From Rhodococcus sp. 1163 (GTDB lineage Bacteria; Actinomycetota; Actinomycetes; Mycobacteriales; Mycobacteriaceae), in NCBI RefSeq assembly GCF_002091985.1, contig NZ_MKKX01000017.1, positions 186,001 to 250,000 of the forward strand: 64,000 nt of DNA, in the 5' to 3' direction. Positions within the stretch are counted from its first letter, which is position 1. Every line of letters starts with the position of its first letter. A program made the position numbers and the translations under genes. Below, piece by piece: positions 35,169 through 44,266 of the stretch. The notes below the pieces were generated by a model. It worked only from the letters and a program-made list of their open reading frames with translations. It made no database searches and was not told the origin of the DNA.

Positions 35169-35204
35169 TGGAACGTTGTTCCACAATGATGGAACAACGT
35201 TCCA
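35169..35204. promoter_or_regulatory. Double palindromic TetR operator
   Basis: TGGAACGTTGTTCCA (35169-35183) and its exact reverse complement TGGAACAACGTTCCA (35190-35204) are separated by six bases. Each 15-mer is itself an inverted repeat (TGGAAC/GTTCCA). It lies in the 69-bp gap between divergent monooxygenase and TetR genes, so one TetR dimer could bind each site and shut both promoters. Confidence 0.85.
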
Positions 35205-35222
35205 AACATGTCAAGATAGGGC

Positions 35223-35870
35223 ATGGCCACCAAACCGAAGCTCTCCAAGGAACGCATCGTCGAGGCCGCGATCGACATCCTCGACGCCGACGGCGAGGCA
35301 GCGCTCACCTTCCGCGCGCTCGCCCTCCGCCTGAGCACCGGAAGCGGCGCGATCTACTGGCACATCGACAACAAACGCGACCTACTTACCGCAGCCACCG
35401 AAGACGTCATCACCCACGCAGTGACAGTGACGGTCGGCGAGGAAGACCCCAGAGAGGCAATCCGCGCGATGGCCTCGGGACTGTTCGACGCCATCGACGC
35501 CCACCCATGGGCGGGCACCCAACTGGCCGGCGAACCCTGGCAACCGGCTGTCACCCAGATCATCGACGGGATCGGCCGACAGCTTCGGGCACTGAAAGTT
35601 CCACAAGACGCACAGTTCGACGCGGTCTCCGCGGTACTGAACTACATCATCGGACTTGCGGCCCAACATGCAGCGGTCGCAAAGCTTCTCACCAGGGAAA
35701 CCGACCGATCGACATTCCTCGGCAGTATCGCCGATCGGTGGACACAGCTCGATCCCGCGAAGTTTCCGTTCCTGCATCAGGTATCACCGCAGCTACGCGA
35801 ACACGACGACCGTGAACAATTTCTCGCGGGTATCGACATCTTTCTGGCGGGCGTAGTCACCGCCGATTGA
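35223..35870 (+). CDS. TetR family transcriptional repressor
   Basis: A 215-aa regulator. The N-terminal helix-turn-helix runs from SKERIVEAAIDILDADG to the recognition part STGSGAIYWHIDNKRDLL. The C-terminal ligand domain is similar in length to TetR-class repressors. It probably represses itself and the divergent TetX-like gene through the double operator, with release by the enzyme substrate. ATG 35223 is the start. Confidence 0.92.
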   Translation: MATKPKLSKERIVEAAIDILDADGEAALTFRALALRLSTGSGAIYWHIDNKRDLLTAATEDVITHAVTVTVGEEDPREAIRAMASGLFDAIDAHPWAGTQLAGEPWQPAVTQIIDGIGRQLRALKVPQDAQFDAVSAVLNYIIGLAAQHAAVAKLLTRETDRSTFLGSIADRWTQLDPAKFPFLHQVSPQLREHDDREQFLAGIDIFLAGVVTAD

Positions 35871-35923
35871 GCAGCCGGGGCGGTTACGCACATGGCGGAT
35901 GTCTACAACTTTCGGACCCGTCG

Positions 35924-36003
35924 CCTCAATGGTTCATTCAAGCTGACAGATAGCTTGAATGGTCCATTCACGTTGGCAGACAACATGAATGGACCATTCA
36001 AGC
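35924..36003. repeat. Intergenic 30-bp-period repeat array C
   Basis: Units begin at 35924, 35954 and 35984, the last truncated. The cores are TCAATGGTTCATTCAAG, TGAATGGTCCATTCA and TGAATGGACCATTCA; the last two are perfect palindromes apart from the centre. It lies between the TetR gene and the end of topA. Confidence 0.85.
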
Positions 36004-36020
36004 AAAAAGGGGGCAGGCGG

Positions 36021-39020
36021 CTAACCCTCAGCCGGCGGCGTCTTCTTCGCGACGGTTTTCTTTGCGGCAACCTTCTTCGCCGCGGCCTTTTTCGCGGGCG
36101 CCTTCTTGGCTGCAGCCTTCTTCGCCGGTGCCTTCTTGGCCGCAGTCTTCGTTGCGGTGACCTTCTTGGTCGTCGCCTTCTTGGTGGCCTTCTTCTTCAC
36201 CGGGCCACGAGCACGCCTGTCCGCCAGCAACTCCGACGCACGATCGTCGGTGATGTCGGCGACGTCGTCGTCCTTGCGCAGGCTGGCGTTGGTTTCACCG
36301 TCGGTCACGTACGGTCCGAATCGGCCGTCCTTGATGACCATCGGCGCTTCGCTGACCGGGTCGATCCCGAGCTCGCGGAGCGGTGGCTTCGCCTCACCCT
36401 GACGTCCGCGACGCTTCGGTTCAGCGTAGATCTTGAGCGCATCTTCCAACGTAACGGTGAACAATTGTTCCTCGTCGGTGAGCGAACGAGAGTCGGTGCC
36501 CTTCTTCAGGTACGGGCCGTAGCGGCCGTTCTGAGCGGTGATCTCCTCTTTCGACTCGGGGTCCACGCCGACCACTCGCGGCAGCGACAGCAACTTGAGC
36601 GCGTCGTCGAGCGTGATGGTCGCGAGGTCCATCGACTTGAGTAGTGAGCCTGTGCGCGGCTTCGGGCCGGCGGCCTTCTTCGCGGCCTTCTTGGCGGGCG
36701 CCTTCTTCGCGGCAGCCTTCTTGACTGCAGTTTTGGTGCCGCCGCCACCGTCTTCGCCCTGCGGAATCGGAACGATGTCCGGCTCGGGAGGTGTCGGTTC
36801 GGCCGGCGGCTCGGGCAGTATCTCCGTCACGTAAGGACCGAAACGGCCTTCTTTCGCGACGATGTCGTTGCCGGTGAGTGGGTCGGCGCCGAGCTTGCGG
36901 CCCTCCTGCGGGGTCGCGAACAGCTTTTCCGCGAACTCGAGCGTCAGCTCGTCGGGGGGAAGGTCGTCGGGCAGGTTGGCGCGCTGCGAGATCGGATCCC
37001 CATCGGGATCGTCGTCGTTGCGGACCATCCGCTCGAGATAGGGACCGTAGCGGCCGACGCGTACGTGAACTTCGCGTCCCTCGCTGTCGTCGAACAGCCT
37101 GATCGAGTTGATTTCGCGAGCGTCGATGTCCTCGAGGTTGGTGCCGACCATCTTCTTCAGTCCGCCAGAACGCGCGACAGAACCTTCGGCGCCGGTGTCG
37201 CCACCGAAGTAGAAGCTGTTGAGCCAATCACCGCGACGTTCGCGACCACCGGCGATGGCGTCGAGATCGTCCTCCATCCCGGCGGTGAAGTCGAAGTCCA
37301 CGAGTCGACCGAAGTGCGTCTCGAGGAGTGCGACGACCGAGAACGCCACCCACGCCGGCACCAATGCGCTGCCACGTTTGTAGACGTATCCGCGGTCGAG
37401 AATGGTCTTGATGATCGAGGCGTACGTCGACGGTCGACCGATCCCCAACTCTTCGAGGGTCTTGATCAGCGAAGCCTCGGTATACCGTGCCGGCGGGTTG
37501 GTGGTGTGCCCATCCGGATCGAGCGCGGTAGCGGTCACCGCATGCCCGGCCTTCAACGCAGGGAGTCTGGATTCTGCGTCGTCGGACTGGCCGCCGGCCT
37601 CGTCGTCGACACTTTCGACATAGGCCTTCAAGAAGCCTGCGAAAGTAATGGTGCGACCAGCCGCGGAGAACGTGCACTCTTCGCCGGTGCCTGCTGTTCC
37701 GGTGATGCGCAAAGTAAGAGTCGTGCCGCGAAGATCCGCCATCTGCGATGCGACCGTGCGCTGCCAGATCAGCTCGTACAGACGGAACTCGTCGGTCTGC
37801 AGCGCCGAATGAAGCTGGCCGGGCGTTTGGAAGACGTCACCCGCAGGCCTGATGGCCTCGTGCGCCTCCTGCGCGTTCTTGACCTTGCGTGTGTACTGCC
37901 TCGGCGACGGATGGACGTATTCCGCACCGTACAGATCGGTTGCCTGAGCCCGTGCGGCTGCAATCGCGGACTCCGACAAGTTCGTGGAGTCGGTACGCAT
38001 GTAGGTGATGTAGCCGTTTTCGTACAACCGCTGCGCAACGCGCATGGTTCGTTCCGAGCTGAAACGCAGTTTGCGGCCGGCTTCCTGCTGCAGCGTCGAG
38101 GTCATGAACGGTGGGTACGGTTTGCGGGTGTACGGCTTGTCCTCGGCAGACGCGACGGTCAGGTCGACGCCTTGAAGTGCGTCGGCGAGCCTGCGCGCAC
38201 GTGGTTCGTCGAGAACGGTCACGGCGTCGGTCTTGAGCTTGCCGTCGGCTCCGAAGTCTCGACCCGACGCGACACGATTGCCATCGACGTTGACCAGACG
38301 GGCACCGAAACTGCGCGGTGCCGCATCGGCTCCGGCGTCGAGTGTCGCCGAAATGTCCCAGTACTCGGCTGTGCGGAACGCCATCCGGTCACGCTCACGC
38401 TGCACGATGATGCGAGTCGCGACGGACTGGACACGGCCCGCCGAGAGCTTCGGCATGACCTTCTTCCACAGGACCGGACTGACCTCGTAGCCGTACAGGC
38501 GATCGAGGATTCGTCGGGTTTCCTGCGCGTCGACGAGGTCTTGGTCGAGTTCACGGGTGTCGGCGGCCGCTGCCAGAATGGCTGGTTTGGTGATCTCGTT
38601 GAACACCATCCGTCGAACCGGGATCTTCGGGTTCAGGGTCTCGAGGAGGTGCCATGCGATGGCTTCACCCTCACGGTCAGGGTCAGTGGCCAGGTAGAGT
38701 TCGTCGGCGTCCTTGAGCAGGCTCTTGAGCTCGGCGACCTTGCTTCGCTTCTCCGGCGACACTACGTACAGAGCTTCGAAGTCGTGATCGACATCGACGC
38801 CGAGCCTGGCCCACGGTTCACCCTTGTATTTGGCAGGCACGTCGGCCGCTCCACGTGGGAGGTCTCTGATGTGCCCGACGGATGCCTCGACCACGTAGTT
38901 CGGACCGAGGTACGGGGCAATCTTCTTCGCCTTGGTCGGGGACTCGACGATGACAAGACGGCGCGGCTCAACAGAGCTGCCGGTGGACCCGTCCCCCGTG
39001 CCGTTATTCCGTGTTGCCAC
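36021..39020 (-). CDS. topA: DNA topoisomerase I
   Basis: A 999-aa type IA topoisomerase that relaxes negative supercoils. The Toprim domain starts RLVIVESPTKAKKIAPYLG and has DPDREGEAIAWHL. The active-site Tyr is in ITYMRTDSTNL. The C-terminal half has at least four topo-C repeats marked GRYGPYL or GRFGPYV. It ends in an Ala/Lys-rich tail of about 60 residues built of KKA/KKAPAKKA steps, a feature of actinobacterial TopA that aids processivity. An internal Lys/Ala patch interrupts the repeats near residue 760. The zinc fingers of enterobacterial TopA are absent. It starts at GTG 39020. Confidence 0.97.
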   Translation of the reverse strand: MATRNNGTGDGSTGSSVEPRRLVIVESPTKAKKIAPYLGPNYVVEASVGHIRDLPRGAADVPAKYKGEPWARLGVDVDHDFEALYVVSPEKRSKVAELKSLLKDADELYLATDPDREGEAIAWHLLETLNPKIPVRRMVFNEITKPAILAAAADTRELDQDLVDAQETRRILDRLYGYEVSPVLWKKVMPKLSAGRVQSVATRIIVQRERDRMAFRTAEYWDISATLDAGADAAPRSFGARLVNVDGNRVASGRDFGADGKLKTDAVTVLDEPRARRLADALQGVDLTVASAEDKPYTRKPYPPFMTSTLQQEAGRKLRFSSERTMRVAQRLYENGYITYMRTDSTNLSESAIAAARAQATDLYGAEYVHPSPRQYTRKVKNAQEAHEAIRPAGDVFQTPGQLHSALQTDEFRLYELIWQRTVASQMADLRGTTLTLRITGTAGTGEECTFSAAGRTITFAGFLKAYVESVDDEAGGQSDDAESRLPALKAGHAVTATALDPDGHTTNPPARYTEASLIKTLEELGIGRPSTYASIIKTILDRGYVYKRGSALVPAWVAFSVVALLETHFGRLVDFDFTAGMEDDLDAIAGGRERRGDWLNSFYFGGDTGAEGSVARSGGLKKMVGTNLEDIDAREINSIRLFDDSEGREVHVRVGRYGPYLERMVRNDDDPDGDPISQRANLPDDLPPDELTLEFAEKLFATPQEGRKLGADPLTGNDIVAKEGRFGPYVTEILPEPPAEPTPPEPDIVPIPQGEDGGGGTKTAVKKAAAKKAPAKKAAKKAAGPKPRTGSLLKSMDLATITLDDALKLLSLPRVVGVDPESKEEITAQNGRYGPYLKKGTDSRSLTDEEQLFTVTLEDALKIYAEPKRRGRQGEAKPPLRELGIDPVSEAPMVIKDGRFGPYVTDGETNASLRKDDDVADITDDRASELLADRRARGPVKKKATKKATTKKVTATKTAAKKAPAKKAAAKKAPAKKAAAKKVAAKKTVAKKTPPAEG

Positions 39021-39164
39021 CTTGTTGCCGAACCTTTCCTAGTGCATTGACTCGAAGCACTCCGTGTGCATTTTTACCGGTCGAATCCGACATTTTCTTT
39101 CGGTCCGCCTGGTAACAGAGTGACATACGCCGTCGAAATTCTCGCAGATCGGCTTCTGAACGAC

Positions 39165-39752
39165 CTAGTCGGCGCGCGGCCAGCCGGCACGAGCGTCCGC
39201 GTTTTCCGGAGGGGGGCCTACGTTCTCGACCAGCCTCATCATGCGCCTGCGCCCGGAAATTCTCAGGCCCGGCATCGGACCGCGAGTGCCGATCTGGGTC
39301 GGCGCGATTCCGGCACGCATCAAGGCCTGCGCGAGCGGGGCATGCGTTTCCGGAGCGTGCGGATCGAGGCCGAGGACGTAACGTTCGCCCTCCGCCTCCG
39401 GCCTGCCGGAGGCCAGAACCCAGGCCCGTAACTCACGGGATCCAGGAACCCAGCCGGGTGGCATCGCCTTCACCGCGCCCTTGGTCCACAGAGAGGCCAG
39501 CGCTGCCAGGTCCGCGACCGATGCCGTACGAACTAGTGGACGACCTTCCTCCGACCGACTCGAGTCCGAGACCAACCCGCACTCGGCGATCAGATCTGCG
39601 ATCGCCTCGGCGCGCCATTCACTGTCGACGACGACAGAGATACGCGCGCCCGCAGCTGACACGACGACCTGTCCGGTCGACGCCAGCAGTCCGCTCAAGT
39701 CGGTCACCGACGGGGGCAACGACTCGGCGGAGAAGAACGACAGCTGGTTCAC
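39165..39752 (-). CDS. Conserved actinobacterial protein (Rv3647c-like)
   Basis: A 195-aa protein placed between topA and cspA exactly as Rv3647c is in mycobacteria. No catalytic motif is visible. It is mixed alpha/beta, with segments such as DSEWRAEAIADLIAECGL and a basic, Pro-rich end. The start at GTG 39752 (VNQLSFFSAES) is chosen by length and by the homologous-looking N-terminus; the frame extends to 39794. The function is unknown. Conserved linkage to topA and the helicase hints at DNA-related work. Confidence 0.75.
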   Translation of the reverse strand: MNQLSFFSAESLPPSVTDLSGLLASTGQVVVSAAGARISVVVDSEWRAEAIADLIAECGLVSDSSRSEEGRPLVRTASVADLAALASLWTKGAVKAMPPGWVPGSRELRAWVLASGRPEAEGERYVLGLDPHAPETHAPLAQALMRAGIAPTQIGTRGPMPGLRISGRRRMMRLVENVGPPPENADARAGWPRAD

Positions 39753-39840
39753 AGTGTGGACAGTAGGACATTGCCGGTAGAACCGACGCCTCATGTGCGC
39801 GTTTCGCCCGAGCAGATGACGCGTCTGCCCGAAAACAACT

Positions 39841-39889
39841 CATCCCCCTCTTGCCGTTCGCAGAAAATGCGGAACGTAAGAGGGGGATG
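39841..39889 (-). terminator. Terminator downstream of cspA
   Basis: CATCCCCCTCTTGCCGTTCGC and GCGGAACGTAAGAGGGGGATG form a long stem with small bulges and a 7-base loop. It lies 40 bp past the cspA stop on the minus strand and is followed there by GTTGTTTTCG, a moderate U tract. Confidence 0.85.
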
Positions 39890-39928
39890 ACGATTGTCGA
39901 CTCGACCCGCAGTGCGGGCGATTGTCGA

Positions 39929-40132
39929 TCAGACCGCGTGAACTCCGGTTGCCTGAGGCCCCTTGGTGCCCTGGCCGACCTCGAACTCGACGCGCTGGTT
40001 CTCCTCGAGGGTACGGAATCCGTTGCCCTGGATCTCGGAGTAGTGAACGAAGACGTCAGCGGACCCGTCCTCTGGTGCGATGAATCCAAAGCCTTTTTCG
40101 GCGTTGAACCACTTCACAGTTCCCTGTGCCAT
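39929..40132 (-). CDS. cspA: Cold-shock protein
   Basis: A 67-aa single cold-shock domain that binds single-stranded RNA and DNA and melts RNA structure. The motifs [11 protein letters not shown] (RNP1) and VFVHYSEI (RNP2) are intact. The protein begins [14 protein letters not shown] and ends [13 protein letters not shown] 40132 has AAGGAA upstream. A gene-free stretch of over 400 bp upstream would allow a long leader like those that regulate csp mRNAs. Location next to the helicase matches Rv3648c. Confidence 0.97.
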   Translation of the reverse strand: MAQGTVKWFNAEKGFGFIAPEDGSADVFVHYSEIQGNGFRTLEENQRVEFEVGQGTKGPQATGVHAV

Positions 40133-40563
40133 GCTGTTCCTTCTCTTTCTAACACCGGATGCGGCGGACAGCGCATACAGTCCGCCGGGCCGGTTCCGAC
40201 CGTTGTACTTCCTGAATCCCCCTCGCGAGGAACCCCTGCAAAACAGAGATCCCTTCAGGAAACGCTCTGAAAAGCACACCGTTCGCAACATTAGTTTCTG
40301 TGAACGTGAAACGAACACAGAAGCTGCGACCAAGGCAAGTGAACCATGTTCCCAGCAATCGCAACAGTCGGAATGCGCACTTTCCGAACATTTTGTCGAT
40401 CTTGATGACCACAGAGCCGACCGACGACACCGTCGCGTGCCTTCACCAGCAGCGATACCGTCCCACTGCAGGTGATCGACCTGCTGACCGATAGCATGAA
40501 AACCGCAGGTCGTAGCCCTCGTAAATGTATGCTGTTCGTTCGATTTTCAAGTATGGAGAGCAC
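40133..40563. other. Divergent cspA-helicase intergenic region
   Basis: A 431-bp gap without a supportable gene, noticeably richer in A and T than its surroundings (for example 40265-40330). It must contain the cspA promoter and a probable long 5' leader on the minus strand, and the helicase promoter on the plus strand. No riboswitch family was recognised. Confidence 0.5.
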
Positions 40564-42921
40564 GTGACCCAACCGGTTCCACAGCAGAGCTACGGTCGCG
40601 CACTACTGGACCGAGTGCTCGCCGGCACCCCCTCCGGTGAGGACCCGTTGACCCACATCGCGGAGTTGCCGGGGCGGGCTTCGCAATTCGTCGACTGGCC
40701 GTCGTGGCTGAAGCCCGAAGTAAGCCGCACGCTGATTTCCCGAGGAATCACCCGACCGTGGAGCCATCAGGCTCACGCCGCGACACTCGCCATCGGCGGT
40801 CAGCACGTCGTCTTGTCCACCGGTACGGCATCGGGAAAGTCACTGGCATACCAGATGCCGATCTTGTCGACGCTTCTCGACGAGCCCCGCGCGACGGCAC
40901 TGTATCTGGCACCGACGAAGGCTCTGGGCGCAGACCAACTCCGCAGCACCATCTCCATCACCGACGAGTTACGCACCGAAGCACCGGAATCGAGTGAGGT
41001 CTTCCCGAGCTCGTACGACGGCGACACGCCCATCGAAACCCGACAGTGGGCCCGCGCCAATGCACGCTGGATTTTCACGAACCCGGACATGGTGCACATC
41101 GGAATTCTCGGCGCGCACGAGCGGTGGGCGAGATTCTTGCGGAACTTGAAATTCGTAGTCGTCGACGAATGCCATTACTATCGTGGCGTTTTCGGTTCCA
41201 ATGTCGCATTGGTACTTCGGCGCCTTCGACGCATCTGCGCGCGCTACGGTGCCACACCCACCTTCGTTCTGGCGAGTGCTACGACGGCCGATCCGGGAGC
41301 AGCGGCCACCCGCCTCGTCGGCGCTCACTGCGCACAGGTCACCGAGGACGGATCTCCGCACGGCCCTCGCACAGTGGCACTGTGGGAACCGCCGCTGCTG
41401 AAAGCGATCACGGGCGAGAACGGGGCGCCGGTTCGCCGGTCGGCAGGCGCTGAAGCGTCGCGCATCATGGCCGACCTCATGATAGAAGGCGCTCGCACAC
41501 TGACATTCGTCCGATCCAGGCGAGGAGCCGAGGTCACCGCTCTCGGCACTCGACGCCTGCTCGCCGACGTCGATCGAGACCTACCCGCTCGGGTTGCCGC
41601 GTATCGTGCTGGATATCTCGCGGACGATCGACGGAAATTGGAGTCGGATCTTTCCGACGGCACTTTGCTCGGGGTCGCCACCACCAACGCTCTCGAATTG
41701 GGCGTCGACATCGCCGGTCTCGACGCTGTCATCGTCGCAGGATTTCCCGGGACCGTCGCCTCGTTCTGGCAGCAGGCCGGCCGCTCGGGAAGGCGAGGAG
41801 AGGGATCTCTCGTCGTCCTCGTCGGCCGCGACGATCCACTCGACACGTACCTGGTTCACCATCCCGCAGCATTGCTGGACAAGCCCATCGAGGCGACGGT
41901 CACCGATCCGACCAACCCGTACATTCTCCGCCCGCAAATACTGTGCGCTGCAGCAGAATTACCGATCACCACCGAAGAGGCAGTGGAGCTGCAGGCCGAG
42001 TCGGTGCTCACTGCCCTGGCTGCCGACGGGCTGGTCCGCAAACGCCCGCACGGATGGTTCATCACACCCGAGGGCCAGAAGATGACTCCGCATGCCGCCG
42101 TGAACATACGCGGCGGCATCGGCGTTCAGGTCGCCATCGTCGACGGCGGCTCGGGTCGCATGCTCGGAACCGTCGATGGTGGCCGAGCCCCTGCCACAGC
42201 GCATCCCGGCGCCGTCCACATTCACCAGGGTGAATCGTTCGTCGTCGACGAGCTGGATCTCGAGGACGGAATCGCACTCGTCCACCCGGAGCAGCCCGAC
42301 TGGAGTACCTCTGCCCGCGAGAGAACCGACATCGCGGTCACGGCGGTGCACTCGCAGCAGGATTTCGGCGAGGTGACCACCGCACTCGTCCAGGTGAACG
42401 TCACCCATCAGGTCGTCGGCTATCTTCGACGTCTGCACTCCGGCGAGGTCCTCGATTCCATCGATCTCGACATGCCCGAACAGACATTGGATACACGCGC
42501 GGTGATGTACACGATCACACCGGAGCTACTCGAGGCCAGAGGGATACCGGCGGAACGATTCCCGGGATCACTCCATGCCGCGGAACACGCTGCCATCGGC
42601 CTACTTCCGCTCATCGCAACCTGCGATCGCTGGGACATCGGCGGCGTATCGACGGCCCTGCACCCGGACACCGGGCTACCCACGATCTTCGTATACGACG
42701 GTTACGACGGCGGTGCAGGATTCGCCGACCGGGGGCACAGCGCGCTCCGAGAATGGCTGGCCGCGACGAAGGATGCCATCGAATCATGCGAGTGTCGGAC
42801 CGGCTGTCCGTCGTGCATTCAGTCACCGAAATGCGGCAACGGTAACGATCCGCTGGACAAGCCTGGCGCCGTCGTGGTGTTGGAAACGGTCCTCGGTGCG
42901 CTCCGGGCCGGGCCGCGCTGA
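40564..42921 (+). CDS. DECH-box superfamily 2 helicase (Rv3649-like)
   Basis: A 785-aa ATP-dependent helicase of the actinobacterial helicase/secretion neighbourhood. Walker A is STGTASGKS near residue 95, the box II variant is VVDECHYYRGVFGSN, motif III is LASATT, and motif VI is QQAGRSGRRGEGS. The C-terminus has a DUF1998-like part with a Cys cluster CECRTGCPSCIQSPKCGNG, a likely metal site. GTG 40564 follows GGAG; the frame extends to 40525. Close relatives, including the YprA/Mrf group, act in DNA repair. The Tad genes that usually follow are displaced by about 19 kb here. Confidence 0.92.
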   Translation: MTQPVPQQSYGRALLDRVLAGTPSGEDPLTHIAELPGRASQFVDWPSWLKPEVSRTLISRGITRPWSHQAHAATLAIGGQHVVLSTGTASGKSLAYQMPILSTLLDEPRATALYLAPTKALGADQLRSTISITDELRTEAPESSEVFPSSYDGDTPIETRQWARANARWIFTNPDMVHIGILGAHERWARFLRNLKFVVVDECHYYRGVFGSNVALVLRRLRRICARYGATPTFVLASATTADPGAAATRLVGAHCAQVTEDGSPHGPRTVALWEPPLLKAITGENGAPVRRSAGAEASRIMADLMIEGARTLTFVRSRRGAEVTALGTRRLLADVDRDLPARVAAYRAGYLADDRRKLESDLSDGTLLGVATTNALELGVDIAGLDAVIVAGFPGTVASFWQQAGRSGRRGEGSLVVLVGRDDPLDTYLVHHPAALLDKPIEATVTDPTNPYILRPQILCAAAELPITTEEAVELQAESVLTALAADGLVRKRPHGWFITPEGQKMTPHAAVNIRGGIGVQVAIVDGGSGRMLGTVDGGRAPATAHPGAVHIHQGESFVVDELDLEDGIALVHPEQPDWSTSARERTDIAVTAVHSQQDFGEVTTALVQVNVTHQVVGYLRRLHSGEVLDSIDLDMPEQTLDTRAVMYTITPELLEARGIPAERFPGSLHAAEHAAIGLLPLIATCDRWDIGGVSTALHPDTGLPTIFVYDGYDGGAGFADRGHSALREWLAATKDAIESCECRTGCPSCIQSPKCGNGNDPLDKPGAVVVLETVLGALRAGPR

Positions 42922-43047
42922 GGTAGCTCCTACCGCGGGTCCGAAGACGACTGGGAAACCGCTGCAGCGTCAACGCGCGCCAGTTCAGTTGGCTGATGGA
43001 CTCGATACGTTCAGTCCTCGTTCATCTTGCAGACCCGATGAATATCT

Positions 43048-43057
43048 TGGCTATACA
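43048..43057. promoter_or_regulatory. Shared motif TGGCTATACA upstream of the ABC operon
   Basis: TGGCTATACA followed by NNTTG lies 73 bp before the binding-protein start. The same TGGCTATACANNTTG occurs at 49669 across the start of the divergent dioxygenase operon. It fits TG-N2-TA-N2-CA symmetry and is a candidate operator for the GntR/UTRA regulator encoded between the two operons. Confidence 0.45.
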
Positions 43058-43129
43058 ACTTGCTCGCGCAAAGTCTGTTTCGCGTGATTGCCACCTGGCA
43101 GCGAACGCGAATTCAGATTGGAGTCCATC

Positions 43130-44266
43130 GTGCGTAGTACAACGATTCGAACAGCGGGAATGATCTTTTTGGTAGGCACAGTGGCCCTCACCGGAACTGC
43201 CTGCACCAAGAAGAGTGATGCGCCCGCTACTGCTGCAGCGTCGGCGACATCGGCTGCCGATCTCGGCGGGATGGACGCCCTGATCGCCGCCGCACAGGAG
43301 GAGGGCTCTCTGAATCTCATTGGCCTGCCCCGTGATTGGGCCGGGTACGGCAACCTGATGGACAACTTCAGCGCCAAGTACGGCATCGCGGTCACGGTAG
43401 ACAACCCGGAGGCCAGCAGCGCCGACTTGGTCAACGCGATCAAGTCCCTCGCCGGCCAGGACCGCGCGCCAGATGCAGTGGACGTCGGTACTGCGTTCGC
43501 CATCAGCGGAGCTGAAGAGGGCCTGTACGCCCCGTACAAAGTAGAAACCTGGGACAGCATTCCCGAGTCGCAGAAAGCCGCCAAAGGTGACTGGTACGCG
43601 GACTACGGGGGCTACATCTCGATCGGCTGCGACGCGGCCAAGGTCGAGGTGTGTCCGGAGTCGTTCGCGGACCTCGCCAAGCCCGAATACAAGGGCAAGG
43701 TCGCACTGACCGGCGACCCCCTCAAGAGCAATTCAGCCCTGATGGCCGTCTGGTCGGCTGCCCTGGCCAACGGTGGCTCCGTCGATGACATTGCGCCCGG
43801 CATCGAATACTTCGGCAAACTCAAGGCCGCCGGAAACTACGTCCCGGTCAAGGCCACCGCCGCGACGATCGAATCCGGCGAGACCCCCATCGTCGTCGAC
43901 TGGGACTACCTGAACGCCGCGAAGACCGAGGATCTGGCGAGCTCCGGTGTGCAGTGGACCGTCGCAGTCTCGGGTGACGCGACCATCGGTTCGTACTACG
44001 CGCAGGCCGTCAGCGCGACAGCCCCGCACCCCGCCGCCGCGCGCCTGTGGCAGGAGTACCTCTACAGCGACGAGGGCCAGAACGGCTACCTCGCCGGATA
44101 CGCACGCCCGGCGCGTCTCCCGGCTATGGAAGAAGCCGGAACCGTCGACCCGGCACTCGCCGGCAACCTGCCCGCCGTCACTGTGAAAGCTGAATTCCCC
44201 ACGGACGCAATGTCCACCGCTGCGAAGAACACGATGACGCAGACCTGGGCCGGCGCGGTCGAGTAA
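43130..44266 (+). CDS. ABC transporter substrate-binding lipoprotein (2-aminoethylphosphonate/iron-type)
   Basis: A 378-aa extracellular binding protein. A signal peptide runs to a probable lipidated Cys in ALTGTAC. The mature part (IAAAQEEGSLNLIGLPRDW) and the end segment EYLYSDEGQNGYLAGYARP place it with the AfuA/PotD-like group, which includes phosphonate (PhnS) binders. GTG 43130 has GGAG six bases upstream. It is coupled by TAATG to the first permease. Context with a TmpA/TmpB-like oxygenase pair favours a 2-aminoethylphosphonate-type ligand, possibly its N-methylated form; polyamine or iron remains possible from sequence alone. Confidence 0.87.
   Translation: MRSTTIRTAGMIFLVGTVALTGTACTKKSDAPATAAASATSAADLGGMDALIAAAQEEGSLNLIGLPRDWAGYGNLMDNFSAKYGIAVTVDNPEASSADLVNAIKSLAGQDRAPDAVDVGTAFAISGAEEGLYAPYKVETWDSIPESQKAAKGDWYADYGGYISIGCDAAKVEVCPESFADLAKPEYKGKVALTGDPLKSNSALMAVWSAALANGGSVDDIAPGIEYFGKLKAAGNYVPVKATAATIESGETPIVVDWDYLNAAKTEDLASSGVQWTVAVSGDATIGSYYAQAVSATAPHPAAARLWQEYLYSDEGQNGYLAGYARPARLPAMEEAGTVDPALAGNLPAVTVKAEFPTDAMSTAAKNTMTQTWAGAVE

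Noticed and set aside
31964-36003. CRISPR array
   Set aside because: Units are contiguous 30-bp periods without unique spacers, the cores are palindromic, and no cas gene is in the window.
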